NCBI RefSeq assembly: GCF_002214505.1
Contig: NZ_CP015103.1
Span: 1,550,001-1,614,000, forward strand
Direction: 5' to 3'
DNA length: 64,000 bases
Origin: Thermococcus siculi
GTDB taxonomy: Archaea > Methanobacteriota_B > Thermococci > Thermococcales > Thermococcaceae
The number at the start of each line of letters is the position of its first letter. The stretch's first letter is position 1. Positions 17,230-25,985 of the stretch are shown here, in pieces. Position numbers and translations under genes: made by a program. The notes beneath the pieces were generated by a model. That model did not search any database. It was not told where the DNA came from and saw nothing but the letters and a program-made list of their open reading frames with translations.

Positions 17230-19917
17230 CTATTCTTCCTTCTCAGCTCTCAGAATCCTTTCCCAAACCCTTATCGCGGCCCACTTGTCTAAAAACTCGT
17301 TGAAGGTGCCGCACTTCGGTGAGAGAACGCAGACGGGACAGCCGTCCCTGCAGGAGCAGCCCTTAAGGTGCTCGAGGCTCTTCTCCATCAGCTTCTCCAC
17401 GTTCTCGTAGATTATCTCCGCCAGGCCCGCTCCTCCCTCGTTGCCGTCGTAGATGAACACGACCGGTTTTCCGGAGTAGGGTTCTCCCGGAAAGCTCGCG
17501 TAGCTGTAGCCGCCAAGTTCCCTTGAATCCACGTAGGTGAAGATCGGCGCTATCTTTATCATGTTGTGCTCAATCGCGTGTAGCGCGCTCCCTATACCGT
17601 CCTTGCTGTCGACCATCTTCTTCACCGCGAAGGCCAGCTCCTCATCCTTAATTCCGGCCCTCTGGAAGGCCTCACCGATGGTTTTCTTTATGATGAAGCT
17701 CGTGCTCCCGAGGTAGAGCGGGAAGAGCTTCCTTCTGTCGAGGTTCTCGTAGAGGTGAAAGGCGATGTCCTCGAACCCCTTTTCGGCCGCGTTTCCGAAG
17801 AATTTCTCAAACTCCTCGCCCGAAACTTCCCTTACAGAATCTGGAAAGACGAGCCAAATTCCCTCGGTTTCGAACTCCCTCACGTACGGCTCCTCGAACT
17901 CGACCCTGGCAAAGCGCTCCCAGTTGAGTATGGAGAAGTCTTCCTCCGCATCAACCCTCTCCCCGGTAACCGGTGAGAAGATTTCTCCCCGGAGGACCCC
18001 AGCCTCTCTGAGCATAGCCAGTTCGTTCACGTAGTTCCCAGTGTCCAGGCCTTTGACGGCGAAACCGGTGTAGACGTGCCTGACTCTAAGCCTTCCGAGG
18101 CCTATCTCGATTCCTTTGTAGGTTTTTCTGGCCATTTCTTCGAGGATTTCAACCTCCTCGCGCTTGCTGGCGAAGGTCTCGACGTCCCAGAGGCGGTTCA
18201 GTTGCTTGGCAAAGACGAAGTGGAAGTTCCCGACGCTGAAGCGCTCCTTCGCCATATAGAGTTCTCCCCTCGAGAAGTAGGCCATTCCGGGCAAAAGCGA
18301 GCGGTGGTACTCGTTTTCATCCACTTCCTCTATGACGTAGCCCTTCAGCTTGAGCCAGTTGATGAAGTTGAGAAGCTCCCTGAGAGAGGCCTTTTCCATC
18401 AACCTCGCCCTTATCCACGGCTCGTCCTTCACGAGGAAGAAGCTCTCGTCGCTGGCAGTTCTCAGTGAGGAGTAGCTGAAAGCAGGCCTCCTGAGGCGTA
18501 GCTCAAGCTTCCCGGTTATCGGGTTCTTTTTGAGGTCGGCCTTCCTCTCGATTACGAGCTTTTCAGCAACCTTTCTCTCAAATTCGTTCAACTCGTCCCA
18601 CTCCATTATTCCAATCTCCGTCAGCATGTAATGGAGGTGCTTCCCGGCTATGCGTTCGTTGTCTACCTTGACCGGCATGTATTCGATTATGCCCTTCTCG
18701 AGCCTCTCCACGAGTTCATCGAAGTGCTCGCGGTAGTAGTAGTCCAGCCCGTTTTTCCTGAGGACGACACCGTTCAAAGCTTCTCTCTCTGCACTTCTTC
18801 CGGCCCTTCCGAAGCGCTGTATGAGCGAGAAAAGACCGTCCGGGGGGATGCCGTAGTTTACCACCGCGTCCAGGTCGCCTATATCGATTCCAAGCTCGAG
18901 GGCGTTGGTGGTGAGCAGGGCCAAGAGCTTCCCCTCCCTGAAGTCCCTCTCTATCTCCCAGCGAACGTTCTTTGGGAGGGTGCCCTTGTAGGTGGTCACC
19001 TTCGAGAATACCGGCGAGCTGAGGAGGAAGCGGAGGGTCTTTTCCGTACCCCTCCGGGAATCGAAGAAAACAAGGGTCTTGATTCCTTCGGAGACGAGCC
19101 TCTCAACGACCGCCCTCAAAAGCTGCCTCTCCTCAAGGTTCCTCGGCTCGAAGAGCACCAGGTACCTCCTCGGGAAGGGGTTGGTTGCCCTCTTAACCTC
19201 CTCGAACTCACTCCTGAATAGCCTCTCCGCGAACTCCTTCGGGTTTCTAAGCGTCGCCGAGAGGGCTATTATCTGGGGTTTAACCCCGAGGCGTTTGAGC
19301 CTGAGGAGTAAACGCCTGAAGAGCCACGCCGCGTTGCTCCCGAAGACGCCGCGGTAAACGTGCAGCTCGTCCACTACGAGGTACCTAAGGTTCCGGAGAA
19401 GCCACTCGTAGTCCCTCCATCTGCGCAGGATGTTGTAGTGGAGCATGTCGGGGGTTGTGAAGACCACGCGCGGCCTCTCGCGGATTAAGTTTTTCCTCTC
19501 GCTCCAGGGGACGTCTCCGGTCAGGATTCTCGCGCTCACCGATTTTCCCGTGAGCCGGTAGAACGCGAGGTTTTGAAGGGTGAACTTCTCGTACTGATTG
19601 TTGATGAGTGCCCGCGTGGGGTAAACGAGGAGGTAAGTCTTTCGCGGATCGGAGAGGTAGGAGTCGAAGATGGCCAGCCGGAAAACCTCACTCTTCCCGC
19701 TTGCCGTGGGGGTCGTTACAACGATATTCTTTCGGGAGTAAAGCTTCTCCAAAGCTTCAACCTGGTGGCGGTAGAGTCTGAACCCCAGTTCGTCGAGGAG
19801 GGCGTTTATCTCGGGGTTGTTGAAGGTGAACTCTCCAAACTCCCCTTCGCTCGGCGGAAAGACGTGGACGCGGGCTATCTCGGACTTGAGGGGTTTGAGG
19901 GCTTCGAAGAGAGACAT
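17230..19917 (-). CDS. DEAD/DEAH-box helicase with C-terminal DUF1998 four-Cys domain
   Basis: This large superfamily 2 helicase of 895 residues shows TTPTASGKSEVF (Walker A, about 75), VVDELHVYRG (motif II, DELH), ALSATLRNP (motif III), and ATTNALELGIDIGDLDAVV with IQRFGRAGR (motifs V/VI). The C-terminus has CSCRDGCPVCVLSPKCG, the four-Cys cluster of DUF1998 proteins such as bacterial MrfA, which repairs mitomycin adducts. A role in DNA repair is a family-based guess. I choose the ATG at 19917 (MSLFEALKPL); an in-frame extension to 20028 exists, but it crosses a TATA-like element 26 bases upstream of this start. Confidence 0.9.
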   Translation of the reverse strand: MSLFEALKPLKSEIARVHVFPPSEGEFGEFTFNNPEINALLDELGFRLYRHQVEALEKLYSRKNIVVTTPTASGKSEVFRLAIFDSYLSDPRKTYLLVYPTRALINNQYEKFTLQNLAFYRLTGKSVSARILTGDVPWSERKNLIRERPRVVFTTPDMLHYNILRRWRDYEWLLRNLRYLVVDELHVYRGVFGSNAAWLFRRLLLRLKRLGVKPQIIALSATLRNPKEFAERLFRSEFEEVKRATNPFPRRYLVLFEPRNLEERQLLRAVVERLVSEGIKTLVFFDSRRGTEKTLRFLLSSPVFSKVTTYKGTLPKNVRWEIERDFREGKLLALLTTNALELGIDIGDLDAVVNYGIPPDGLFSLIQRFGRAGRSAEREALNGVVLRKNGLDYYYREHFDELVERLEKGIIEYMPVKVDNERIAGKHLHYMLTEIGIMEWDELNEFERKVAEKLVIERKADLKKNPITGKLELRLRRPAFSYSSLRTASDESFFLVKDEPWIRARLMEKASLRELLNFINWLKLKGYVIEEVDENEYHRSLLPGMAYFSRGELYMAKERFSVGNFHFVFAKQLNRLWDVETFASKREEVEILEEMARKTYKGIEIGLGRLRVRHVYTGFAVKGLDTGNYVNELAMLREAGVLRGEIFSPVTGERVDAEEDFSILNWERFARVEFEEPYVREFETEGIWLVFPDSVREVSGEEFEKFFGNAAEKGFEDIAFHLYENLDRRKLFPLYLGSTSFIIKKTIGEAFQRAGIKDEELAFAVKKMVDSKDGIGSALHAIEHNMIKIAPIFTYVDSRELGGYSYASFPGEPYSGKPVVFIYDGNEGGAGLAEIIYENVEKLMEKSLEHLKGCSCRDGCPVCVLSPKCGTFNEFLDKWAAIRVWERILRAEKEE

Positions 19918-20071
19918 AGAAAAGGATAGGGGATGGGAGCTAAAAAGCTTATCAACCATCGACACTGGAACCGACGCCATCACCCCGGAGTTATCCCATT
20001 TCTCTGGGGTCTTTTCAGCTTTGGCCACGGGAATATCAAGCTTTATATGTTTTGGAGCTTTATTTTAGGGG

Positions 20072-21187
20072 ATGACTCTGGAGGAAGACGTCTCGATCAT
20101 AGGGGTCATCGAGAGAAACCACTACCAGGGGGATGCCTTCATAGTAACCGGTGATAGGGCTGAGATTTACCGGTTCACCCCCTTTCCGAGGGTCAGTATT
20201 CTGCCCGCGGAGGGGGCCGTTGAGGGGCTAAGAGATACATCCGCCGTTTACTACCGCTCCACGCTGGCCCCGGCGCCCGCCGTAGCGGAGTTCAGGGCCG
20301 CTCTCCAGGTTCTCGTCGAGGCCGCCCTGAACGGCACCGTAATGGCCCTGAGGGCATTCGCCGAGAAGTTCCCCGAATCGAACAGTCCAGAAGAAGTTGC
20401 GGCGTTTCTAAGAGGCCCCACGGGCTTTTCAATAGTTGCCATGGGGGTCCAGTTGCCCGCGTTCTTCCTCCATGTCCTTGAAAGGTACGGACTGAACAAC
20501 ATCGGGACGAAGGCTGAAATGCGTGATGCCGGAGACCCCGACGACTTCGATGCCAGCGATCTAATGGAAGTTCTCCGGCTCGTGAGGGAGAGGAGGATAA
20601 AAACCGTGCCTCCCAGGTCCAGGGAGCCTCCTGGGGTGGAGAGCTACACGGGAATTCACCTCGGGTTCGATAGGGCCGAGCTTGTCATAGCCTATCCGGA
20701 TGGGAGCTTCGTTGTTTACAGGATTGGCTACTTCCCGAGGGTCGAAAGACTCTCGCCATCAGAGGGGGAGAGATTTCTGGAGGAAGAGGTAATCCCGAGG
20801 GGGAGCAGGTGGGGCTTCATCCCCCTGAACGAGAACACCCTGCCCCTGGTAAAGTCGATGTTCACTAAAGCCCACAGGAAAATCACCGAGTGGGTCAACT
20901 GGATACTCAAGAGATTTTTCGAGGAAGCGTGCCCCATGGCATGGTGGTTTCCGGAGAGGGTTAGAGATGAGGTTCAGAGGCGTCTTAAAACGAGCCTGGC
21001 GGCAGATATAACGTTGCTCCCCCTATGGGAGCTGAAGAGCATCATACCCCTGGACGAAATGGTCAGGGCCGAATTCGACCATCTAACGCAAGGCCGCCCG
21101 AGTGGGATTACGGACCTGGAGTTTGAAGAGATAATGGCCCGCTGTGAGGAGGGCGAGTGGAGGGATATCACGCAAGGTTCCGACTAA
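20072..21187 (+). CDS. hypothetical protein with internal duplication
   Basis: This 371-residue soluble protein is not recognised. Two segments resemble each other: RAEIYRFTPFPRVSILPAEG near residues 30-50 and FVVYRIGYFPRVERLSPSEG near 218-238. Each is followed by an acidic stretch, so the protein probably consists of two related halves. There are no membrane segments and no catalytic motif I know. A TTTATAT box about 29 bases before the ATG suggests a leaderless transcript. Orthologues would be expected mainly in Thermococcales. Confidence 0.7.
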   Translation: MTLEEDVSIIGVIERNHYQGDAFIVTGDRAEIYRFTPFPRVSILPAEGAVEGLRDTSAVYYRSTLAPAPAVAEFRAALQVLVEAALNGTVMALRAFAEKFPESNSPEEVAAFLRGPTGFSIVAMGVQLPAFFLHVLERYGLNNIGTKAEMRDAGDPDDFDASDLMEVLRLVRERRIKTVPPRSREPPGVESYTGIHLGFDRAELVIAYPDGSFVVYRIGYFPRVERLSPSEGERFLEEEVIPRGSRWGFIPLNENTLPLVKSMFTKAHRKITEWVNWILKRFFEEACPMAWWFPERVRDEVQRRLKTSLAADITLLPLWELKSIIPLDEMVRAEFDHLTQGRPSGITDLEFEEIMARCEEGEWRDITQGSD

Positions 21188-21429
21188 TTATGCCGGAGAT
21201 CGGGAGGCCTGTTTTCCCTATCCCCCTCCCCTCTTATTACAAAGGGGGCACTCCGTGTTGGGCCCGGGGACTTTTGGTCCTCAGGTTCGGCCTCTTCTTG
21301 CCCTATGCCGCGCTAAATTCCGGAGGAGTTTCTGAAACGGCGGAATAGGGAGAAAAGGTTTGAGTTCATAAATTTTGGGAACTGTTTGATAGTAGAGTTT
21401 CACGGATGAGTAGTAAAAAGAGGGAATTT
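21188..21429. other. intergenic gap before the CRISPR region
   Basis: No convincing gene is seen in these 240 bases. There is a short inverted repeat (ATTCCG at 21317-21322, CGGAAT at 21341-21346). At the right end a minus-strand T5 tract just past the csx1 stop may terminate the csx1 transcript. Confidence 0.4.
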
Positions 21430-22929
21430 TCAGCACTTCTCAAGCTCCTCAAGCCTGTCGAGCCTCGTCTCAAGCGCGCCGATGCACAGCTTCATGAGGA
21501 GTTCCCTGTCACCGTAGAACCAATAAACCTTCCCCTCAGTCTTATCGTAGCGGACGTGGGTTATGTTGAATTCAAATCCGGAGTGGGCTATGAAGTTCCT
21601 GAGGCATACGTTCTTGTTTATACCCCCGCCTGAAGAGGCCTTCATCCGGACGAGGTCTTGGGCCCTGCTGTAAGGTGCCCCCTTCTTTGAAGAAACTTCC
21701 CTGGCGATCTCCCCCAGAGCGCCCCAGTACTTTCCACGGCTCAGCCTGTCTATAAGGCCCTTCCTGTGATACGGACCGTGTTCGCCGTAAACGGTTTCGC
21801 CGCGTTCAAAGGCCTTCATCTCCTCAAGCTGTCTGCAGGTCACGGCCCCTATCCTGGGCATCTTCCTGAAGAGAAGGCGGGTTATTTCAAACATCTCATC
21901 AAGGGTTGCCTCCCTCTTAGGATAGCCCCTGAACTTTTGATTGAGGACTCTGAGGAGGTAGAAAAGCTTGATCTCCGTCCTGAAGTCCTCGGAGAGGTTC
22001 GAGTTCCTCCTTATGTAGACCTTCCTGACCCCCATCTCATCTTCGCTCATCTTCACCTCAATGGAATCCAGGAACTCTGAGTATCTCCCCTTGATTTCAT
22101 TCCGCACCTCGTCAATTTTTGGGTAGAACGTCACGAAGGCCAGAGGGAAGCCGTTCGTCACGGAGCTTATGAAGGCCGACCACTCAGGCTTTTCGGGTAT
22201 GAGCGAGTACAGGGGTTTTGGCCTCACAGGGGAGCTTTCCACGAGGCGCATGTGGAGGACGCTCTTTTTGACAGCCTCCCTGGCCCACTCAGGGCTTCCC
22301 TGAGGATAGGGTTCCGAGTTGAGGACGTGGAAGCTAACTTCGTTGATGTAGGCAGAGAGGCCGAGGAGGTTCTTGAGGGCACGGTAGGCCAGAACTGGCA
22401 TGAAGTTTATACCATGGGTTAGGTCAAGGAACACCTCGGCGTCTCCCCCCGGGAGCCTCTGGCTCAGCTCGAAGAGGGTGAAACCGTAAAAGTCCAGCAT
22501 GTCTCCGGAGACGCTGGCGTTGTCGAACTCGCCGAGACCAGGCCCGACCAGTATCTCCACCCTGTCAAGCTCCCTCTCGACTTCTTCGCTCTTAACTAGG
22601 GGCTTTACCCTCTCCTCGATGAACCACCTAACGCGCTCCTCAACGTCCTTCCTGACTTCAGCGTAGTCGGATAGCTCCTTGGCTTCCAAATCCGGTTCGT
22701 ACGTGCTGTCCCCCCTCCTTATCCTGATGTTGGCGAGGGTATCCAGGGCGAGTATTATGGCCCTGTCCGGTTTTAACGCCTCGATGAGCACCGGCAGGGT
22801 GCTCATGTTTTTCATCTCAACGTCCCGGCAGTTTTCCAGTCCAAGCCGGTCACACTCCACGCGGTACCTTATGGGCCTCCACTGGAACGGATTTCCCCAG
22901 GTAGCCACGAGAACCCTCTCTCGTCCCAT
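21430..22929 (-). CDS. csx1: Csx1, CARF-HEPN ribonuclease
   Basis: Csx1 is the ancillary RNase of type III systems, activated by the cyclic oligoadenylate made by Cas10. This 499-residue protein has an N-terminal CARF domain (VLVATWGNPFQW at the first strand, VFLDLTHGINFMPVL near residue 170) and a C-terminal HEPN domain with the catalytic R-x4-H motif in LRNFIAH (Arg444, His449). Length and motifs match Csx1 of P. furiosus, where the gene lies inside the cmr operon; here it is downstream of cas1, four bases away, on the same strand. GGTGGTGATGGT precedes the ATG. Confidence 0.93.
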   Translation of the reverse strand: MGRERVLVATWGNPFQWRPIRYRVECDRLGLENCRDVEMKNMSTLPVLIEALKPDRAIILALDTLANIRIRRGDSTYEPDLEAKELSDYAEVRKDVEERVRWFIEERVKPLVKSEEVERELDRVEILVGPGLGEFDNASVSGDMLDFYGFTLFELSQRLPGGDAEVFLDLTHGINFMPVLAYRALKNLLGLSAYINEVSFHVLNSEPYPQGSPEWAREAVKKSVLHMRLVESSPVRPKPLYSLIPEKPEWSAFISSVTNGFPLAFVTFYPKIDEVRNEIKGRYSEFLDSIEVKMSEDEMGVRKVYIRRNSNLSEDFRTEIKLFYLLRVLNQKFRGYPKREATLDEMFEITRLLFRKMPRIGAVTCRQLEEMKAFERGETVYGEHGPYHRKGLIDRLSRGKYWGALGEIAREVSSKKGAPYSRAQDLVRMKASSGGGINKNVCLRNFIAHSGFEFNITHVRYDKTEGKVYWFYGDRELLMKLCIGALETRLDRLEELEKC

Positions 22930-22933
22930 ACCA

Positions 22934-23884
22934 TCACCACCAGGGAGCGAATGCGCGGTAGGCTGACCTTCCGAGGAGGTGCCTCTTCAGCTTTCTCGCC
23001 TCGTAATCCATCATAAAGCGGTAGGTCATGCTCCTCTTCCAGGGCTTGTAATAGACGGTCCTCCTTAATGTGTCGGTTAGAGCCGAGAGGAGCTTCCTCT
23101 TACCCTCGCGAGAGAGGTAGACGGCGTTTCCTTTCTTCACGAAGTCAGACTTTGAAAAGATGTCCTCCTGAAGGGCTTCTTTGACCGTCGAGAAGACGTA
23201 GAGGGGCTTGAAGATGTCCGCAAGATCCAACGGAAGGGAGTGCCTCCTGTCGCTCACCGAGTGGAGGTAGCCTATCGACGGGTCGAGACCGGCCTTGATC
23301 GCTGAGGAGAACGCCAGGCCGTAGGTTACGGCGTTCGCGTAGCTTATGAGCGCATTGACCTCGTCCTCCGGCGGCCTTCGGGTTCTCCTGAAGTCCTCAA
23401 CGCCTATGGATTTCCCGAAGTAGCGGTAGTAGTGCCCCCAGAGCTCGGCCTCCTTTCCCATGATTTCATCAATGGTTTTGCCATCAACCTTAACCGAGTT
23501 CAGCTTGATAGGGTTAATTCCCCAGCGGGAGAGGGTGAAGGCCATAGTGTTCTGAATCCCTTTTACAATCTCCCTCGCTATGTGGAGCCTCTTTTCAGGG
23601 TTGAGGTGGTGTTCAGCCTGAGCCAGGTGGAGCTTCCCCCGCGGAGAGGCGTCGTTGATAAAGGAACCCTTGTAGTCGCCCTTCGTCGTGTAGAAGTGAA
23701 CGGGAATACCTTTCTCGCTCAACAGGTCAATCGCCCCGCTCGTGAGAGAGACCCTTGAAAGGCAGTGTATCTCCTCCACCTGGGCGAGGGGTATGGCCCT
23801 CTTAACGAGCTCGCCGACGAAGAAGAGAGCGTTTTCCTCCCTCTCGAACTTCCCGTGCTGGGTGATGAAGAGGGGATACTTCAT
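22934..23884 (-). CDS. cas1: Cas1 integrase
   Basis: Cas1 is the metal-dependent integrase that inserts new spacers with Cas2. The protein has 316 residues. The likely metal ligands are visible: Glu145 in GKEAELWGHYYRYFG, His208 in GYLHSVSDRRHS and Asp220/Asp223 in LPLDLADIFKP. The start MKYPLFITQHGKF at 23884 has GGGTG upstream; the in-frame extension to 24061 runs into CRISPR repeats and is not coding. The gene lies immediately leader-distal of array 1 on the same strand, so read-through from the array leader could add to its own weak promoter near 23957. No cas4 is adjacent. Confidence 0.95.
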   Translation of the reverse strand: MKYPLFITQHGKFEREENALFFVGELVKRAIPLAQVEEIHCLSRVSLTSGAIDLLSEKGIPVHFYTTKGDYKGSFINDASPRGKLHLAQAEHHLNPEKRLHIAREIVKGIQNTMAFTLSRWGINPIKLNSVKVDGKTIDEIMGKEAELWGHYYRYFGKSIGVEDFRRTRRPPEDEVNALISYANAVTYGLAFSSAIKAGLDPSIGYLHSVSDRRHSLPLDLADIFKPLYVFSTVKEALQEDIFSKSDFVKKGNAVYLSREGKRKLLSALTDTLRRTVYYKPWKRSMTYRFMMDYEARKLKRHLLGRSAYRAFAPWW

Positions 23885-23977
23885 CGGCGACACCCAGGAA
23901 TGTACGCATTCCAAGATAAAAAGATTTTCGGTTAGGGAACAAGAGGGCAGGCCCAATAAATCGAGAGTAACGGGGAA

Positions 23978-24997
23978 CGTTCCAAAGCTTATGCTGGTTC
24001 TGAAACATATGAGGGAACACGGTCTCCTTACTCCCCTCGTAGGGCTGGGTTCGGTTTCCAAAGCTTATGCTGGTTCTGAAACATAAATGAGAAGGTGGTC
24101 GAGTTCACGGTTAGCGTTGATGTCGGAGCGTTTCCAAAGCTTATGCTGGTTCTGAAACCCATTAGGCGGCAAAGAAGCGAAGGCCCTATCAGTACTGGCT
24201 GACATCGTTTCCAAAGCTTATGCTGGTTCTGAAACTTTTGATAATCTTGAAGGTGAATCCAATAGCACACACCCCTACAGGTTTCCAAAGCTTATGCTGG
24301 TTCTGAAACCTTACCGTTATGCTCCACGTAAATCTTGTAAATCGTGAACTTAGGGGTTTCCAAAGCTTATGCTGGTTCTGAAACACCGCTGCGAACTACA
24401 ACATAAGAGCCAAAAACAAAGACATCAGGGCAGCGTTGAGGTTTCCAAAGCTTATGCTGGTTCTGAAACCTGGTAGTTCCGCTAGATTTCGAGTACATTA
24501 AAGATGTTGTGGAGTTTCCAAAGCTTATGCTGGTTCTGAAACGAAGCCGTTTGTGGAGATAGAGGTCGTTGGCCTTGAGACCAAGTTTCCAAAGCTTATG
24601 CTGGTTCTGAAACCAGAATCAAGCACCTGCCAGTCAAGAAGTTCAGGAAAGTTCTCACGTTTCCAAAGCTTATGCTGGTTCTGAAACGGAAACACCATAA
24701 TAGCTAGAAACAAGGACATCCGAGCGTTCCTTAGGCACATAAGCTAGTTTCCAAAGCTTATGCTGGTTCTGAAACTTTGGAGGTGATATGAGATGTCGAA
24801 GTACATGCTGATTGGAAAACAAGTTGTTTCCAAAGCTTATGCTGGTTCTGAAACGATTGAGATGGAGGCAGGAACAGGGTACCCTTGTATGAGCATGTTT
24901 CCAAAGCTTATGCTGGTTCTGAAACCTTTGATCGGAGGTGAAGGATATGGAAGAGGTGTATGTTGGAGGTTTCCAAAGCTTATGCTGGTTCTGAAAC
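23978..24997 (-). CRISPR. CRISPR array 1: 14 repeats, 13 spacers
   Basis: A 29-base repeat occurs 14 times; on the plus strand it begins GTTTCCAAAG and ends GTTCTGAAAC, with TATG at the centre (T at position 15). Spacers are 42-59 bases. Repeat starts: 23978, 24054, 24130, 24207, 24281, 24356, 24441, 24514, 24585, 24659, 24747, 24826, 24897, 24969. The repeat at 23978 differs at its first two bases, marking the old, leader-distal end. The leader is on the right, so transcription runs leftwards (minus strand). Most spacers read as open coding sequence on the plus strand. Confidence 0.98.
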
Positions 24998-25075
24998 GGT
25001 TCACTTTTTCGCTCCTTTTGGCGAATAAAATAACGATCTTCCTCCTTATAAGTTTTTCGATTAGCTCAGGCCTCA
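24998..25075 (-). promoter_or_regulatory. leader of CRISPR array 1
   Basis: This A+T-rich stretch directly follows the last repeat and is nearly identical to the sequence at 35801. Read on the minus strand it has the TATA box CTTATAAG about 50 bases before the first repeat, then a region with GCCAAAAGG before the repeat. Its conservation in two arrays marks it as the leader that drives transcription and spacer insertion. Confidence 0.9.
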
Positions 25076-25234
25076 AAAAACGACCCTTATCTACTCTTCT
25101 CCCGAACCACAGACGGTAGTAGAAAATCAAACGGAGAACTATCAAAAGAGGAATCCGACAGTGAAATCAATAAAAACGCCTGACACCAATATTAACACTT
25201 TAAACAGCATTAATCCAAAAATCCAGCCCAATCC

Positions 25235-25640
25235 TCAAAAATCACTCCACGTAAAACTCACGAGAACGCTTCATTAACCAAGGGGAGCCACCAGAACCCG
25301 TGGATTAAGACCGACTTCAAAGTAGTTGGATTTCGCCTCTTTTTGACAGAACAATATTTTCAATCCTCCTCAAGCTTAAACGAACCATATTAGCAGATTT
25401 TTGTTTCTGGGATTTAAATTTTTACTCTCGGGAATTGCAAAACTGAAAAGCGCGGAGACGGTTCAATTCGGCCAAAACAGCCGCGTCGTCAAAAATCGCT
25501 TCACCTATCTCCCCTGTCCTTTCTCCATTTTTGTCCAGGGGTAACCATAAACCTTCCCTGGAACCCGAATTCAAAATAGTTAGATTTTGGATTTTCTGAT
25601 TAACAGGCGCCTAATGTACTCTTGACAAACCAATGCGACC
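25235..25640. repeat. noncoding repeat region flanking leader 1 (two diverged units)
   Basis: This gene-free stretch is clearly homologous to 36030-36460 beside leader 2. Each holds two units about 250 bases apart. A unit starts with AAAAATCRCTYCAC (25241 and 25491) and ends with TTCAAARTAGTTRGATTT (25314 and 25568). It contains no credible gene. The 160 bases between it and the leader are not shared with the second locus. Confidence 0.75.
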
Positions 25641-25670
25641 AAAAAACAAATGGACACAATTAACAAAGCC

Positions 25671-25940
25671 CTAAATGACGTTATCAAACTTATCGGGCGG
25701 CCTCCCAATGTGGAAGCTGTGGATCACCTTCTCGCTGGGTAGCCTGTAGAAGAGCACGGAATCTTCCTCCTCGTTGATGACCGCGCTCAGCTTCCGCATC
25801 AGCTCGGTGAGTTCTTCCTCCCTAAGCCAGCCCTCGAAGACGCTCCTCTGCCTCCACTGGAGGTACTCCCTGAGTATTTTGTGCACCTTGGCAACGCGCT
25901 TCTCGTTTATGTCGTAGACGACGATGTAGTAGCCCACCAT
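25671..25940 (-). CDS. cas2: Cas2
   Basis: Cas2 is the structural partner of Cas1 in spacer acquisition. This 89-residue ferredoxin-like protein opens MVGYYIVVYDINEKRVAKVHKI, with the conserved Asp after the first strand, and continues LREYLQWRQRSVFEGWL, the family's characteristic R-x-Q-x-S-V-F-E-G segment. The ATG at 25940 has GGTGG upstream. It follows cmr6 by 45 bases, but a T7 tract lies between. A T6 tract on the minus strand at about 25635 is a probable terminator. Confidence 0.95.
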   Translation of the reverse strand: MVGYYIVVYDINEKRVAKVHKILREYLQWRQRSVFEGWLREEELTELMRKLSAVINEEEDSVLFYRLPSEKVIHSFHIGRPPDKFDNVI

Positions 25941-25952
25941 CACAACCACCGG

Positions 25953-25959
25953 AAAAAAA
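25953..25959 (-). terminator. T7 tract between cmr6 and cas2
   Basis: Seven T residues on the minus strand, preceded by CCCCCTC, lie between the cmr6 stop and the cas2 start. The tract could partly terminate the cmr transcript before cas2. Confidence 0.45.
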
Positions 25960-25985
25960 GAGGGGGAACCAAAGGGCCGCTTTTG

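Noticed and set aside
21188-21429. Two short overlapping frames of about 63 codons
   Set aside because: They overlap each other in different frames, lack ribosome binding sites and have no recognisable composition.
23885-24061. N-terminal extension of Cas1 to 24061
   Set aside because: The extra codons translate CRISPR repeat sequence (FRTSISFG), which also appears in every other frame-open stretch through the arrays.
24028-25145. Minus- and plus-strand open frames inside array 1, and similar ones in array 2
   Set aside because: They arise because the repeat lacks stops in some frames; their products repeat FQNQHKLWKP or RTSISFGN at each repeat and are not proteins.
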